DNA of 64,000 nt. Source: Ovis canadensis. Lineage: Eukaryota; Chordata; Mammalia; Artiodactyla; Bovidae. Each line of letters starts with the position of its first letter. Within the stretch, counting starts at the first letter, position 1. Of the stretch, positions 46,236 to 58,898 are shown in pieces. Below the pieces are notes generated by a model that worked only from the letters and a program-made list of their open reading frames with translations, ran no database searches and was not told where the DNA came from. The stretch is from the NCBI RefSeq assembly GCF_042477335.2, contig NC_091251.1, forward strand, positions 85,947,501-86,011,500. The letters run 5' to 3'. Both the position numbers and the translations under genes were made by a program.

Positions 46236-47661
46236 TCTTGAGTAAAGTACCACTCGTAGACAGGAGAGCTGTCTCAAAACTTTTCCTCCTGGGAGAGACT
46301 AAGCACTGGGGGAAAGAGAGTCAAATATAACCCTTTCTTGAGGGAAGGAGATGGAAACAGCAGTGCAAAACACATTTCACCAGAGAGCATTTTTCACAAA
46401 CCAGTATCAAAACATGAAGCATCTACAAAATACCATATTCCTCCACAGTAATTAAAGGTCATATCCTTCCTATTCAGGCAGTATGAAGAAAGGCAGCATT
46501 TCAACACAGGAGAAAGTATTTTGTCAGCAAAATCAGCCAGGTTGTAAGTTACTGAGAATATATCACCAGGCAGATACCTACACTCATAAACCAATAGTTC
46601 CACTAAAAGTTGCTTTGGTCACAACTCTGACATTAAGGTGATTTCCTAGCAAAGAGAGTCCCAAAGAGACATTGAAAAACATCTGAAGTATTGTCTACCA
46701 TTTCAACAATGTTACGACATCCAACGTAACCTGCTGCAAAAGCACAAATCAACTTTTAATGTAGCCTCCCTAGAAAATGTTTGATCATTTTTTACAGTGA
46801 CTCCTTTTGCAGTGAGATGCTTTACATCTCATATAATTATTTTCTTTTTGATTAGCTGTTGAGTTGTCACTAACTATATTAAGCCATTTTGGGGTGAATA
46901 TTTCACATGCCTTGAAAATGCTAGTTTCTCAATATCCAATACATCCAAACTATTGTAAGCTGGCCTCCTTCTCAACCTTTGGCACTGGAGGCTGCAAACA
47001 ACCGTAGCAAAGGCACATATTTTGTTTCTAACACAAAAAGAGTAAGGCTCTGAGTAAAACTTTCTTGCTTCTAATTATCTTGCAAGGGTATCTTCTTCAA
47101 AAGGGCTACTGTTTACTCACATGACATGGGTCTAAATATTATCCAACATTTGTAAGCTATTTCATGAAAAAAATTCCACTAATTTTGTAATAAATGAGAG
47201 GGAATTGGAGAAGATTTGAAGACACCCAACATTGCCAGAAAATTTACTAGCCAGAAAATTTGGTACAAGTTGCCCCAGAACACAATCAGCAAGGGACAGA
47301 GCTGGAGAATCCAGCCCAGGTCTTCATCCTCTGTAACAGGGCTTCCGCCACAGGAAGCCTCGCCCCTCAGCCAGGCAGCCTCGTCCCTTTGTGGTGTACC
47401 CTTCTGTACACATAGTGGGCTTCTGCTCATGTGCTACAACAAGGCACAAATTCAGCTCTAAGTTTTCTTTCATCCAAAGCGAACTCCTAGTGAAGATTTA
47501 AACATCCATAAGAGATATACGTATATATCCCATAAGGAGATATACAGAGATATCCAACCTAAAGTGGTTCAAAAGAATCACAGCTTTTTCTAGTTCAGAT
47601 AGGACTGAAACTATACATTAGTAGAGAAACTAATCCCTAGGTCTGCTTGATTTTATCCGGC
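46236..47661. other. Intergenic, no gene recognised
   Basis: About 1.4 kb of sequence with no ORF of note and no repeat I can name. A GC-richer patch lies at 47280-47420. Confidence 0.45.
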
Positions 47662-47676
47662 AGAAATCAGGGACCA

Positions 47677-47699
47677 TGTGAAAAAAAATACAAAAAAAA
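47677..47699 (+). mobile_element. Minimal poly(A) insertion between perfect 15-bp repeats
   Basis: AGAAATCAGGGACCA stands at 47662-47676 and again at 47700-47714. Between them are 23 bases, TGTG followed by A runs broken by TAC. This is the layout of a retroposition event with target-site duplication in which almost only the poly(A) was copied. Confidence 0.7.
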
Positions 47700-47781
47700 A
47701 GAAATCAGGGACCAAGTTCAGCCAAACTGCAGAAAGCAGAGTCAGACTGAGGCAAGATTAGGAGGTTTCCAAGACTGCTCT

Positions 47782-47986
47782 GGGCTTCCCTTGTGGCTCA
47801 GTGGGTAAAGAGTCCACCTGTGATGCAGAGACCTAGGTTTGATCCCTGGGTTGGGAAGGTCCTCTGGAGAAGGAAAGGCTACCCACTCCAGTATTCTGGC
47901 CTGGAGAATTCCATGGACACTATAGTCCATGGGGCCGCAAAGAGTCGGACACTGCTGAGCGGCTTTCACTTTCACTATTCACTTTT
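47782..47986 (+). mobile_element. Bov-tA SINE with 11-bp target-site duplication
   Basis: AAGACTGCTCT at 47771-47781 and AGGACTGCTCT at 47987-47997 (one mismatch). Forward copy with a TTTCACTTTCACTATTCAC tail. Confidence 0.95.
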
Positions 47987-47997
47987 AGGACTGCTCT

Positions 47998-49035
47998 AAG
48001 GCAAGGGGCTTGAGAGGCTGTAGACAAAGTGAGTTGGGAAATGAAGCAGGAGTCTGAACTGGATGAGGGAATGCAGACAAGGGAGAGCTAACAGGCTATG
48101 GAGTCCTTGCAGCAAGGGCCAGGTCACATTTGTCTCTGAATCCCAGCTTCCGGCATAGGCAATGCTCATCAGTACATACTGAATTTATGACGTATGAAGA
48201 AATGGATGAATGAATTCATATACACCATGAATGTACACACACATGTGCACACACACAGATAATGGGGGGGGGGGCTTATACGCTAGAACATAGGATCATC
48301 GTTAGACAAAATTCACCATTATTATTCATCCTTGTTAATTCTTGTCTCAGACAGATACTTCTTTGCTTCCTTTGCTCTGACCCTTTAAAATCTAAGACTT
48401 TGACGCTCAAACTCTGCTTTCTGGGGAACCCAAGCAAGGGCAGGTAAGGCTGCTGGGAGGCTTCTAGAGAAGAATCTCCCCTCTAGGGGAAAGAGACCTA
48501 TAAAGAGAAATTGTTCTTTCTTCTTCTGGATGCAGTAACATGAAGACATGATGCCTGGAACTGAGGCAGCTATCTAGTAAGCAAGAGAAAAGTTTGTGAA
48601 GGAAAACCAGCGTGTTAAGGACAGTGGTGTGATAAGATCAAAGTCATTGCATCCAACCTTCAGACTTCTTATTATGTGAATTTATAAATATTTTCAGTAT
48701 TTAAGCCATTGTTAGTCCACTTTTCTGTTAGTTGCCGCCCTATTCCACCTGTTACAATGAGACCAACAGAGTGGGATCCCTCACCTGCCAGCTGTAACTC
48801 ACACGATGTTGTTGCAACAAGAAGGTAGCACTGAATTCACTTAAATTGAAATAGTCATGTATTTAGGTCAGGAAGTTCAGAAGCACAAGAACTTAGGAGG
48901 GTTCGTAAGTATATTGCTGACCAGCTAATTTAGGAGGACCTGATATAAACAGAGATAAAATCTAAGCTTCATTTCAGCCAATAATCTGACCCCCTCTTCT
49001 TTTTTATTGAGAAATCAATAAAACTAATTCATGTA
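47998..49035. other. Intergenic, no gene recognised
   Basis: Contains a CA/TG-rich stretch (48235-48260) and a G-run at 48265-48274. No gene seen. Confidence 0.5.
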
Positions 49036-49255
49036 AAGTGAAGAGGGAAAGTGTTAGTCACTCAGCCATATCCGACTCTTTGGGACCCCGTGAACTGTAG
49101 CTCACCAGGCTCCTCTATCCATGGAACTCTCTAGGCAAGAATACTAAGTGGGTTGCCATTTCCTTCTCCAGGGGATCTTCCAGATCCACGGAAGGAGCCT
49201 GGGTCTCCTGCATTGCAGGCAGACTCTTTACTGTCTGAGCCACCAGGGAAGCCCA
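49036..49255 (-). mobile_element. Bov-tA SINE, reverse
   Basis: From GAAAGTGTTAGTCACTCAGCC to the head complement GTCTGAGCCACCAGGGAAGCC; moderate divergence. Confidence 0.9.
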
Positions 49256-49264
49256 CACAGAATA

Positions 49265-49425
49265 GTTTGCAGTTTGTATTTGTTGATCTTACCTTGTACC
49301 AGCCACTATGTTAAGCACTCTACCTATATTATCTATTTGATCTTCAGAACAATCCTATGAAGTAGGGAATATTATCATTTTCATTTTATAAATGAGGAAA
49401 GGCAAGCTGAAAGGAACTGTCAGAC
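49265..49425 (-). mobile_element. MIR SINE relic
   Basis: Reverse complement of MIR 3' half and core: CTATGTTAAGCACTCTACC, CAGAACAATCCTATGAAGTAG, TTTTATAAATGAGGAAAGGC. Confidence 0.8.
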
Positions 49426-50654
49426 TTCCATCTTGCATAAATTTCTTCTCTGTTATAATCTCATCCTTTGATATAAATGTTAATGAGTAATGAAATACAC
49501 AAATATCAGAACGCAAGAGAAGGAAGACAGAAAAGCAAGAGACTTCAATAACCCAGTCTTAGAATAAGTTAGTCAGCGCTTTGGCAAGCAAAGCCAACAT
49601 GTTCAGAGCCTAGAATAAGCTAATATGGAAAAACCCACTTTATATAAGTTTCTTCCAACTCCATTATTCAGTTTCTCTCCAGCAGGCTCTGAGTGGGTTT
49701 CTATCTCACCTCTTCCATGACTAGGTACTGGGAAGGTTTACTTAGAAAGAATACCTACCTATTAACAAAAAAAATTTCCAGTCATTTCCAAAGTTTCCCC
49801 TAGAGAATTAATCTTCTTCTAATTCATGTTCATAAGCTGCCAATCAGATGTCATCAATAGTAATGAAACCCATATCATTAAAATATAAAACTTTTAAAAG
49901 CCCATCTGTAAAAAGACAACAAAAGACATGTTTGTTTACTTTAGAAAAACATAGTAACTCTGTGCTAATTAGTCAACTTCCCAACTAAATCAGAATTCCT
50001 ATTATTCATGACTATGACATTTGATCAAAGGAAAATACTAAGACTGCAGGTGGCTTATTTCTCCACAATCTTTTCCCTGGTAGTTAAGCCAAACAGAAAT
50101 TTCATTACCTGGTTTCTAGTTACACAATAATGAGCCAGACTGTTCTGAAATCTCAGACATCACAGCCAAGGATTTTTGAGAGGGGTTGTAGATGAGTCAG
50201 GAAAATCAGAAAATAATAGTAATGGGCAGTGGTTTTTAGGAATAATTTGTCAAGTGGAGGGGAAAAGAAAAAGTTGTAAGTAGGGATTTTTCAGGGCAGT
50301 AATAGAATTGCATAATCTCTCCTCTTAGGAACACGTCACTCAAATTCACTAAGGTTCCAAGATGGCTTTAGGATAATGTGGTATCCTAGTAAGTTTTCCA
50401 GTTCCCTGTAAGGAATATTCTATAGAAGTCTTCATCACTTAGTCTGTTTAGAAAAGCAATAATTGTTGCTTAGAGGTTGCTTCTTTGACTCATTCTCCTT
50501 ATGGGACATGAAGAAATATATACAAAAAACTCCTTATATGGAAGTTTCATTTGATGATGAGAGGAAGAGCTGCAGGACTACAGATGCCACACAGAAACAC
50601 GCCAACAAAGACATCAGAGAGGAATTTAAGACCCAGATAAACTCATTTAAGCAT
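49426..50654. other. Intergenic, no gene recognised
   Basis: AT-rich unique sequence, short ORFs only. Confidence 0.5.
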
Positions 50655-50867
50655 GTTTATGCATCTAGATGGTAAAGAATCTGCCTGCGATGTGGGAGAC
50701 CAGGGTTCAGTCCCTGGGTTTGGCAGATCCCTTGGAGGAGGGAACAGCAACCCACTAGAACATCCTAGCTTGGAGAATTTCATGGACAGAGGAGCCCGGC
50801 AGGCTACAGTCGATGAGGTCGCAAAGAGTCGGACACGACTGAGCAACTAACACACACACACACGCAC
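50655..50867 (+). mobile_element. Bov-tA SINE with CA-repeat tail
   Basis: The head is partly lost at the left (ATCTAGATGGTAAAGAATCTG) and the rest is close to consensus, ending GACTGAGCAACTAACACACAC. Confidence 0.9.
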
Positions 50868-50914
50868 CTACTTGAAAAATGATAATCAAGAACACTGACA
50901 GACAAGTGGAATCA

Positions 50915-51010
50915 TATCATGCACTTTACGTACATCATCTGTCCCAACAACAGCCCCATAAAATTGGTGATGTTAACCCCTTTTTACAGGAAGAGAGAAT
51001 AATAAACTAC
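50915..51010 (-). mobile_element. MIR SINE fragment
   Basis: CAACAACAGCCCCATAAAATTG and CCCCTTTTTACAGGAAGAGAG match the reverse complement of MIR. Confidence 0.55.
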
Positions 51011-51185
51011 CAAGAGTAATATTTAAAATTTTAAATATCTCAATCATTGTCTGTCCTATGTACATATTAGTTTGTACTTTGCTTCAGATGAGAATTTTGA
51101 AATTAAAGACTTTCTCACATGAAATCGTTGAGAACAAGAGTAATACTGGAATGCACATGAGGAACACAGACTTTTTTCTAGACCA

Positions 51186-53634
51186 CAGATTCTCAAACTC
51201 TGATCTCAGGATCCCTTTATTCTCTAAAAATTATTGAAGACTCCCAAGAGCTTTTGATTATGTATGTTCTAGCTATTAAATCCTTTCATTTCTACCTTGC
51301 ACCCTCATTTCATCCTTTCATTCTCGTTCATGGCACGTATCCATAGATATGCTTTAATGTTCAACTACTAATTAGTTCTAAAATAACAATAAAAAGCTAA
51401 TTACATGTTAACATAAATAACACATTTTGTGGAAAAAATATATTTTCCCAAAAAAAGTAGTAAGAAAAACTGCTCTGTTTCACTCATTTACAACTTGCTC
51501 TAATAGCTGGCATATAAAAACATCTGGATTCTTAAAGGTACTTTTATATTCAATCTGTTGTAACACATTGTTTATGTTGACGTATATGAAGACAAGCTAG
51601 TCTCATAATGATACATAGTTGGGAATGAGAGAAATATTTTAATACTCTTCAGGTGTTTATTTTTAACATTTTTAAAATTATAGTTAATTTATAAGGCTGT
51701 GTTAGTCTCCAGTGTACACCCAAGTTATACATGGGTGTATACAGCTACTCTCGTTCAGATTCTTTTCCATTGTATGTCATTATAAGATATTGAATATAAT
51801 TCCCTGTGCTATACAGTAGGTCTTTGATCATTTATTGATTCCATATATGGTAGTGTGTGTATGTTAATCCCAAATTCTTAATGTATTCCTCCCCTCCCCC
51901 ATACCCCTCCTTGCTATCCTCCTTAGGTAACTAAAAGTTTGTTTTCTAGGTCTGTTAGTCTATTTCTGTTTTGTAAAGAAGTTCATTTGTATTAATTTTT
52001 TCGATTCCACATATAAGTGATACCATATGATATTTGTCTTCCTCTGTATGACTTGCTTCAGTTAATATGATGATCTCTAGGACTATACAGTTTGCTGCAA
52101 ATGGTATTATTTCATTCTTTTTATGGCTGAGTAATATTCCATTATGTGTGTGTATATTCATTCATATATAATATATGCAGCATTTTTTATCCATTCATCT
52201 GTTGATGGATATTTAGGTTGCTTCCACGCCTTGGCTATTATAAATATTGCGCTGTGAACATTGGGGTGCATTTATCTTTTCTAATTAGGGTTTTCTCCAG
52301 ATATATGGCCAGGAGTGGGATTGCAAGGTCATACGTTAGCTCCATCTTTAGTTTTTTAAAACAGCCTCCATATTCTTCTCCGTAGTGGCCATATCAATTT
52401 ACATTCCCACCAACAGTGTAGGAGAGTTCCTTTTTCTCCACACCCTGCTCAGCAGTTATAATTTATAGACCTTTTAATTATGCCAATCTGAGTGGTGTGG
52501 GGAGATACATTACTATAGTTTTAATTTGTATTCTCTAATGATTCTCTTTTAAGTGTAATTAGGTCTCAGTTGTTGATTTTAGTTTTTATTTCCATTACCC
52601 TAGAAGATGGATCCAAAAGAAGAAAATATTACTGTGATGATAAAGCATATTCTTTGGTACCAAACCAAAGCTCAACAAATGGTAGTTTCTTTAAGGTTGG
52701 TTTGTAACATAGAATCTGAAACTACATCAATGAACTTTTTGTAGTGAGTTACATTAAAATCCATTTGTCTCTCTTGCACTTCAAATAGTTTACCCAGGCA
52801 TGATATCATGATATACTGCATTGGTGATTTAGAAAACATTAGTTGACTGAATTGCGCAAATGTTCTGAGTGTTCATAAATTTCATCATACAACATAAAAA
52901 TAAAATCACATTCATTAATTTAACCAGCACTCTGATCAGAAAAGTCTTTAAATTATTTGGAAGTTGACAAGCTCACAGTAGTGGATATGTTTTCCAAAAT
53001 TCTAATTTTCCCTTAAAATCTCAAATTTCATTTTGCCACCCAACACTATCAGTTATTTTCCTTGAAGTGATAGGTTCACTTGAAATTTTTGGCAGAAAAT
53101 ATATGCCAAATACCCAGTGCTAAGGAACCACAATTGGTCTTTCACTCTTTCAAGTAAAAATGATGCCCCATGAAAAATCAGCTAATTCAACTCCCAGCTC
53201 AGTCAAACAAGTGCTACTTCTCAAGATAATCATATTTCAATATGTAACAGAAGTGCTATATATACACTTTCCATATCATTACACAAATATTAAAATTGTT
53301 CAAGGAATGAGAATCTTCCTGAGGATTTTAGTAAAATTTACCATTTTTACTGCTTTATGAATGACATTCTTAATTGAAACTAGCATTATTTTTTAAACTG
53401 AGTGAAAATTTCAATTACTACTACTATGGTTTGATGTACACTGCTTTAATTCAGCACTTTTATCTGCCAGCACTTTTATCTTCCATTGATTTTACACTAC
53501 CAGTGGAAATGTCAACACAGTGAAAAGAGTGAATAACATCTGAATATTATTCTGAAAATAGTTCTTACCTTGCAGATTCCTAAAAGGGTCTCCGTGTCCA
53601 AGAGACACTGCCCTACAGTCTTTGAGAAGCACTG
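51186..53634. mobile_element. Charlie-type hAT DNA transposon, split by an L1
   Basis: Inverted ends CAGATTCTCAAA (51186) and TTTGAGAAGCACTG (53621-53634) match Charlie termini. The subterminal blocks ATTATTGAAGACTCCCAAGAG and ACATGTTAACATAAATAACAC, and near the other end AATATTATTCTGAAAATAG and AAAGGGTCTCCGTGTCC, are those I associate with Charlie1. The interior (52560-53450) may be decayed transposase sequence; no open frame remains. Confidence 0.7.
51655..52555 (-). mobile_element. L1 3' end nested in the Charlie element
   Basis: Antisense L1 landmarks in order: CCCTGTGCTATACAGTAGG, TTCGATTCCACATATAAGTG, GGCTGAGTAATATTCCATTA, TATCCATTCATCTGTTGATGG, CCAGGAGTGGGATTGCAAGG, ATTCCCACCAACAGTGTAGG. 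Confidence 0.9.
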
Positions 53635-53956
53635 CTCTACAAACACCATAGACTAAAGCTGGACTAGAAAGATGGGGATGAGGGAGAAAGAAAGAGAGAA
53701 ATTTGAGTTTTGGTTAATTACTACAAATCACCATCATTTTTCACCTAAACTTATTAATAGTAGTATTAATGAAAAACATCTCAATATCTTTTTAATGGGG
53801 CAAGCACCAACTTGCATTCATGTTTATGAAGTCAGTAACATATTGACCGGCATCAATTACCAAGATTTCTCCCTGAATCTCAAAATCAAATTCTTAAGCT
53901 TTCAGGCAAAGCTGTTTTAATTGAAAGAATTGTCTATATATTAGATTATTAATCTG

Positions 53957-54056
53957 TAGATGGTGTTGGTGATGGACAGGGAGGCCTGGAGTGCTGCAGT
54001 TCATGGGGTCGCAAAGAGTCAGACACGGCTGAGCGACTGAACTGAACTGAACGGAA
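53957..54056 (+). mobile_element. BovB LINE, extreme 3' end only
   Basis: About 100 bases: GTTGGTGATGGACAGGGAGG to GCGACTGAACTGAACTGAAC. Young-looking copy. Confidence 0.88.
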
Positions 54057-54501
54057 TGCTGTTGGGTTTTATTTAAGTTTCAAAAATGTTTTGCCCTGCA
54101 ATACGGTCAGTTCACAATGATTTGTGATATGGTATTGGGAGTTGCAAAGAACTTCAGTTTACTCTATCAGTGAGATGGCCAGAAAATTGAGCAGCCAAAC
54201 TGGTATACAGAAATTATATTCAGTCCTTCCTCTTCTTAAATTCATTTAGTAACTTTGGATAGTTTGGGGAATAAAATCCAAATGTTTTATTGCAACTTGA
54301 AATTATGTGTTATCTAGCCCATAACTCCCTCACCTTCCTCACCAGCCTCACCCAATGCTCTCTCTTCTCTCTAGACATCCATATTCTCAAGGGTTTACTC
54401 TAAGTAAAATCCTAGCTTGTCAGGCTGAATTTTATAATTCTAGATACATAAATGATAGACTATATATATATGTAGATATATCTAGCTTTATATATATAGT
54501 A

Positions 54502-55172
54502 TTAAAACTCAACATTCAAAAGACTAAGATCATGGCATCCAATCCGATCACTTCATGGAAAATAGATGAGGAAACAGTGGAAACAGTGAGAGACTTTATT
54601 TTCTTGGACTCCAAAATCAGAGGCTCCAAAATCCACTGCAGATGGTGAAATTTACTTGCTCCTAGGAAGAAAAGGTATGACCAACCTAGACAGCATATGA
54701 AAATGCAGAGATATTACTTTGCCAACAAAGATCCATTTAGTAAAAGCTATGGTTTTTCCAGTAGTCATGTATGGACGTGAGAGTTGGACCATAAAGAAGG
54801 CTGAGCACCAAAGAATTGATGCTTTTGAACTGTGGTGTTGGAGAAGACTCTTGAGAGTTCCTTGGACTGCAAGGAGATCAAACCAGTCAATACTAAAGGA
54901 AATCAACCTTGAATGTTGATTGGAAGGACTAATGCTGCAGCTGAAACTCCAATACTTTGGCCACCTAATGTGAAGAGCCAATGCTGGGAAAGATTAAAGG
55001 CAGGAAGAGAAGGGGATGACAGAGGATGAGATGTTTGGATGGCATCACTGACTCAGTGGACGGGTTTGAGCAAGCTCTGGGAGATGGTGAAGGACAGGGA
55101 ACCCTGGCATGCTGCAGTCCGTGGGGTAGCAAAGAGTTGGACACAACTGAGCAACTGAACAACAGCAACACT
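54502..55172 (+). mobile_element. BovB LINE, 5'-truncated 3' end
   Basis: Begins at the segment encoding KLNIQKTKIMAS and runs to CTGAACAACAGCAAC. It has a small tandem duplication of CTCCAAAATC near 54608-54635 and several frame breaks. Confidence 0.92.
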
Positions 55173-55235
55173 ATATTACTATATATCATAGATGTTACAT
55201 GTTATATTTGAAAAAGAGAGAACCTAAATCTTATT

Positions 55236-55387
55236 GGACGTCCCTGGTGGCTCAGATGGTAATGAATCTGAATGTAATGCAGTGTTTGATCACTGGGTCA
55301 GGAAGATCCCCTGGAGAAGAGACTGGCTATTCACTCCAGCATTTTTGCTTGGAGAATTCCATGGACAGAGAAGCCTGGCAGGCTCAG
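55236..55387 (+). mobile_element. Bov-tA SINE lacking its 3' tail, with short direct repeats
   Basis: TCTTATT at 55229-55235 and 55388-55394. The head and middle are present, but the copy ends at GGCAGGCTCAG, so the last 45 or so bases are missing. Confidence 0.88.
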
Positions 55388-55984
55388 TCTTATTAATTTT
55401 TTCCTTTTCTTGAGAAAATATCATATTTACATTGTTTTAAAAGCAAATCAACATTAGAAGTCTAACTCCCACTCTGTCCCCTACTCATGCAGTTCTGCCC
55501 TCACTCACTACAGGGAAACATTTATATTAATGTCTTACTTATCTTTACAGTATTTCATTAGGCAAATACAGAGAAATACCACTCAAAATCTTATTTTCTC
55601 CTCTGTTTTTTTTTTAAGTAAGCTTACTGTATAAACTCTTTCCAGGATTGCTTTTTCCATCCAATAATATGTCCTAGAGATTTCACCTTATCATTTCATA
55701 GAGATCCCCCTCATCCTTTATTACCAGCTACAGGCCATGCCATGGTATCGTCCTTTATTCCCCTATTGCTTCAATGTCTCCAGTCTTCTGCCGCCACAAA
55801 CTACACTTTCATGAATAACTGAACACATACATGACCGTTTCTTTTTTTAAGGTTTTCATGTGTGGTTTATTTCACTTGTATTTCAGCTGTGTAGTTAGCA
55901 TTTAAGTTTTGCTTTTAGTACTTATTTACATTCATGTGCACAGAGTTTAAAAATAGCATCTTTTGGGTGTGTGATTTTTTTAAC
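55388..55984. other. Intergenic, no gene recognised
   Basis: Unique AT-rich sequence; a possible old L1 flank at 55840-55984. Confidence 0.45.
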
Positions 55985-56260
55985 CAATTTTTATTTGAGT
56001 ATAGTTGCCTTACAATAATGTGTTAGTGTCTGCTGTAGAGCAAGGTGAATCAGTTATATATATACATACATCGTCTCTTTTTTAGGTTTCCTTTCCAATT
56101 AGGTCACCGCAGATCATTGAGTAGAGTTTCCTGTGCATCCTTTAAAATTATGGTTTTCTCCAGATATATGCCTAGGAGTGGGATATATGAAAGCTGTATT
56201 TTTACTTTTTTAAGGAGCCTTAATACTGTTCTTCATAGTGGCTGCTTCTTAAACCTAGAC
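55985..56260 (-). mobile_element. Bovid L1 3' end fragment
   Basis: The plus strand has TTTATTTGAGTATAGTTGCC, GCTGTAGAGCAAGGTGAATC and TTTCTCCAGATATATGCCTAG, which are antisense L1 3' landmarks. Confidence 0.8.
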
Positions 56261-58618
56261 TTTCACCGCCTGATCAGGAGGAAAGTATAAGCATACTTGT
56301 ATTCTGATCCCATAGTCAACAACTTGATCCCTCTAGCTTCTAATGTTTCATCCTAGAATTCTAAGGAGACCAATTTGTGTCTCTGTCTCCCTTTGTCTTT
56401 CTCTTCTAAGGGCACCTGACATTGGTTTTAGGTTCCAACCTAAATCCATGGTGATAGCACTCAAGATCCTCAACTTAATTCCCTCTGCAAAGATCCATTC
56501 CATGTAGGGTTATATTCACAAGTTCTGGCTGGATATATCCTTTGCCTCTGGACAAGTGACAGTGAAGGCTTGATGATCAAAAATAATGTGATACAACTTG
56601 ACCTGAATAGGAACCTACTCCAATGGAGCTAATAAAATAAACATTACCTTTGTATTTTTTTTTTCTTAAGAGTTGGCAGTTTCTACTAAGCAAGAGACTC
56701 TAAGACTGCCTCTTTCCCACATCAGCTGAAATTACTGTTAACCATACAATCCTGTCCCTGGAAGCCTTGCCTCCTATCCACCCAAAAAATTAAAACACAG
56801 TTTTAAGTAAAGTTGATCAGAAAGTTGGACAAAGGCTCTTAGGAATAACTACAAAGCAAGGCCACTCACGATTGAGGGCACTTCCCTAATAAAAAGGTAA
56901 AAAGTGACTCTTTCAAAAGACAAAGAATATATTCACATGAGAGCGGAGAATAGGAGCCGGGCTGAAACTGAGAAACATATTGACCTAAATGAAATGGAAA
57001 CATGTGTAAGGGTGGATGCTGCAGATGCAGTAGCAATTTCCCAAGCAGAAGAATGAGTCATTTGGCCAACTGAGATGTTAGGACACTAAGGCATAAGGAC
57101 ATGCCTGTGGCATTCAGGAAATCACACTGAATTAAACTCATGAGATACACACCAAGTTAGACAGGCGTGATCCTTAGGGCACTCAAATGTCTATAGATTT
57201 TTCATCCTGGCATTTCCCATAAGAGAAACATTCCAGGTAGTAGAGACCAAACATGAATGCCAAGCAGCACTCTTGAGCCTTGGGAGGACCCCAACCTGGG
57301 ACCCCAAGGCTCACCTTCAGGGTGTGTCCCCAGAAGTGGACAAAGTCATGGAATCCCATGGCCAGCTTGACTTGTTGGCAGCAGAACACAGTTGCCATGA
57401 GGGCCTTCTAGCCTGAAGCATCTTCATCACGTGTCAGGATGCTTGGACAGCCTGGCTGCCACCCGAGGGAACAACCATCACCATCATCATCCTCTCAAAG
57501 GCCAGACTGCTGGAGGGAACACATGCTGGGGAAAACATGTTTTCAAATGGGTTGACAATCACAAAGCACAAACCCAACACCAAATGATCCATCCCTAATA
57601 CCCCTCTAGGCCACTCACACCAAGTTATGTCCTCCTTGCTGCTAGTACTTTCCAGAAACCCCAAGCCCAAATCTTCACCCAGTGGCTTGGCTTCAATTTG
57701 CTCTATTTGCTCAGCAGAGGGACGGAAGCCCACAGGCATATAAATATGAAGAGAAAAGAAACCTTTCCATGATGATGGAACAACAGAGTCAGAACAACAG
57801 CAACAAACTTGTCCTAAAAGGTAACTGTCACCAGTAGGAGAGGTTTTACTCAGCACTTAGGGAATCAAAGTGAGTCAACTGTTAACTTCGCTTAATTCAG
57901 CTTGGTGGAAGGCATACAGAAAATCTATTAAGATGGATTTGGGTATGTAGAAGTGGGGTCCTGCCATAACAAACATGAACATGGTCTTGGAGCCTGGAAG
58001 ACTTTTGAGGCACATGAGAGAGAAAACCTAAATTGACTCCAATAGACTGTTAGTAGAAGAGACTTGAAGACACTGTTTGTTAAGGCTCTGAAGGAAGCGA
58101 GGAAAAGTTACTGGAAACTGGAGAAAGGGAGGTGCTTGCAGTGCAGTGGCAGAAAGCTTCACAAAGTTGTCTCCTGCAGTTACATGAAAAAAAAAAAATG
58201 TAAGGATTGACCTTGGTTATTTAGCCAAAGAGATTTCCAAGCAAAATAAAGAAGATACCATCTGGCTTCTTCTTGCCATTTGTACAATAGTAAAATGCAC
58301 TGGGAGACCAGTGAATTGGAGGGGGGGATGACTATTAAATCAAGAACCAGGACTTGATGACTTTTTAAAATTATTAGACTTTTTGTATGTTGAAAGATGT
58401 TAAAATTAAGAAATAGCTTCCTTGCACTGTCAGGAAAATGTGGCACAAAAAAAAAAAAAAAAAAAGCCAAGAACGTGACTATACACCTTTTGTTAAAATC
58501 TCAAGACAGATCAGAGTTGCAGAAGAGTATTCAGTCACACAAAATGTCCTTTCAGGACACCAAGGCTGTGTCTCCCAGATTCCCTTAATCACACCAGTCA
58601 TTGAACAAAACCAAGAAT
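56261..58618. other. Intergenic; two unexplained minus-strand ORFs
   Basis: 57434-57856 (-) is open for 140 codons and 57183-57398 (-) for 71 codons in another frame. I recognise neither. A possible donor AAG/GTGAGC lies at 57314-57309 (-). There are no other signs of a gene. Confidence 0.35.
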
Positions 58619-58694
58619 CCAACCCAGGGATTGAACCCAGGTCTCCCGCATTGCAGGCAGATTCTTTATCAGCTGAGCCACCAAGGAAGCTCAG
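58619..58694 (-). mobile_element. Bov-tA head fragment (tRNA-Glu-like part only)
   Basis: About 76 bases: in element orientation CTTCCTTGGTGGCTCAGCTG to GGTTCAATCCCTGGGTTG, containing both box regions and nothing beyond. No duplication seen. Confidence 0.85.
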
Positions 58695-58898
58695 TGGGGA
58701 TCTTAGGAGCCTCCTATCTCAGCCATTGCACCAGGGGCACAGGTAGAGAAGGGCTACCTCACAAAGATCTGAGTGTGGATTCATTCAATGAAATGAACCC
58801 CGGTCCTAGTGGAATCCAAGGAAGACCCATTATGTTTTCAAAAAAGTTATTTTAGCAAAAGTACTGCCAGATTGGACCGAAGGAACTAGAGATTAACC

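Noticed and set aside
58619-58694. Possible tRNA-Glu gene
   Set aside because: The box motifs match the SINE head and not a real tRNA, the acceptor stem does not pair, and dozens of SINE copies share it.
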